Shown here: piece by piece, positions 6,409 through 6,954 of the stretch
Layout: every line of letters begins with the position of its first letter
How positions within the stretch are numbered: the stretch's first letter is position 1
Origin: Clostridiales bacterium UBA929
GTDB taxonomy: Bacteria > Bacillota > Clostridia > Oscillospirales > UBA929
Assembly: GCA_002293625.1 (NCBI GenBank)
Contig: DBDP01000013.1
Location: 492 to 7,445 of the forward strand
Direction of reading: 5' to 3'
DNA: 6,954 nt
Made by a program: the position numbers and the translations under genes
Notes under the pieces: generated by a model
Seen by the model: only the letters and a program-made list of their open reading frames with translations
Told to the model about the DNA's origin: nothing
The model's database searches: none

Positions 6409-6954
6409 ATGTATAAAGTGTTGTTGGTTGACGATGAGGAAATCATTATACGGGGGCTGAAAAGCCTGGTTCCGTGGGATCGGTACGGCTGCGTCATCGC
6501 CGGGGAAGCGTATGACGGCATCAGCGGGATGACGCAGGTGCGCAGACTGGAGCCGAACATCCTGTTTTGCGATATACGGATGCCGGGTATGGACGGTATC
6601 GCGATGCTGACGGGTCTGCGCAGCGAATTTCCCGAAATGCAAACCACCATTATCACGGGCTACCGAGAGTTTGAGTATGCCCGGAAGGCCGTCAGTCTCG
6701 GCGTATGCCGCTACCTTCTCAAACCCTCTAAAATCGAGGAGATCGAAGAAGCGCTGAGAACCATGACCGCCAAACTTCGGGATAACGCCGACGTTCCCGT
6801 CGTGGACAGCTTGGTCGTGCGTTCCGCGCTGCAATATTTGCAGGAAAACTGCGCCGGAAAGCTAAGCTTGCAGGATGTGGCCGAGCATGTATACGTAAGC
6901 CAGTGGCATCTGAGCAAGCTCTTAAAAAAACATACGGGTGAAAACTATTTGGAT
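6409..6954 (+). CDS. YesN-type response regulator, REC + AraC helix-turn-helix (partial, N-terminal 182 aa)
   Basis: Cytoplasmic transcription regulator, the likely partner of the histidine kinase at the front of the cluster. From ATG at 6409 there are 182 codons without a stop to the right edge. The receiver domain (about 1-120) has the acidic pocket D8-D9, the phosphoacceptor Asp55 in FCDIRMPGMDG, the switch residue Thr83 in IITGYREFEYA and Lys105 in LKPS; all catalytic residues are present. The DNA-binding AraC domain starts near residue 135, with the first helix-turn-helix at about 152-176 (LSLQDVAEHVYVSQWHLSKLL). The linker between the two is only about 15 residues, so this is the short YesN form without a middle insert domain, and a full length near 240 aa is expected. 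The start is 5 nt after the permease stop, with a weak ribosome site (GAAGGGA at 6394-6400). It probably activates the transporter promoter and perhaps the phosphorylase. Confidence 0.95.
   Translation, partial: MYKVLLVDDEEIIIRGLKSLVPWDRYGCVIAGEAYDGISGMTQVRRLEPNILFCDIRMPGMDGIAMLTGLRSEFPEMQTTIITGYREFEYARKAVSLGVCRYLLKPSKIEEIEEALRTMTAKLRDNADVPVVDSLVVRSALQYLQENCAGKLSLQDVAEHVYVSQWHLSKLLKKHTGENYLD

Noticed and set aside
6343..6834. 163-codon open frame on the minus strand
   Set aside because: Opposite the permease end and the response regulator, both of which carry clear family motifs.

Overview
The window holds a carbohydrate uptake and breakdown locus. It is most likely from a Gram-positive Bacillota of the Clostridia type with moderately GC-rich DNA. 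The lineage is inferred from a YesM/YesN-type two-component pair, a lipoprotein sugar-binding protein with a Pro/Ser-rich tether, strong GGAGG-like ribosome binding sites, TTG start use, and a CUT1 transporter without its own ATPase gene. I cannot name the genus.

Layout. Bases 1-1059 (minus strand, running off the left edge) encode the first 353 residues of a GH94 disaccharide phosphorylase whose visible motifs look like N,N'-diacetylchitobiose phosphorylases rather than classical cellobiose phosphorylases. A 242-bp divergent intergenic region (1060-1301) carries candidate promoters for both directions, short T/G/C repeats and a 13-bp inverted repeat. On the plus strand follow a YesM-type membrane histidine kinase (1302-3059), a sugar-binding lipoprotein (3154-4524), a strong terminator-like hairpin (4538-4571) and a second hairpin, two CUT1 permeases (4630-5553 and 5564-6403), and the first 182 residues of a YesN-type REC + AraC response regulator (6409-6954, running off the right edge).

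How the parts fit. The lipoprotein would capture a sugar outside the membrane and the two permeases would carry it in, powered by a shared MsmX/UgpC-type ATPase encoded elsewhere. The cytosolic phosphorylase would split the disaccharide with phosphate, saving ATP. The kinase would sense an extracellular cue and phosphorylate the response regulator, which would activate the locus. The substrate is not proven: beta-linked GlcNAc2 is the best guess from the phosphorylase motifs, with cellobionic acid or another beta-disaccharide as alternatives.

I do not see a wholly new system here. The features most worth a second look are the chitobiose-type phosphorylase beside a dedicated transporter, the kinase and regulator genes lying on either side of the transporter genes, the GC-rich hairpin between the binding protein and permease genes, and the possible operator in the divergent region. 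No tRNA, rRNA, CRISPR array, insertion sequence or phage gene was seen.
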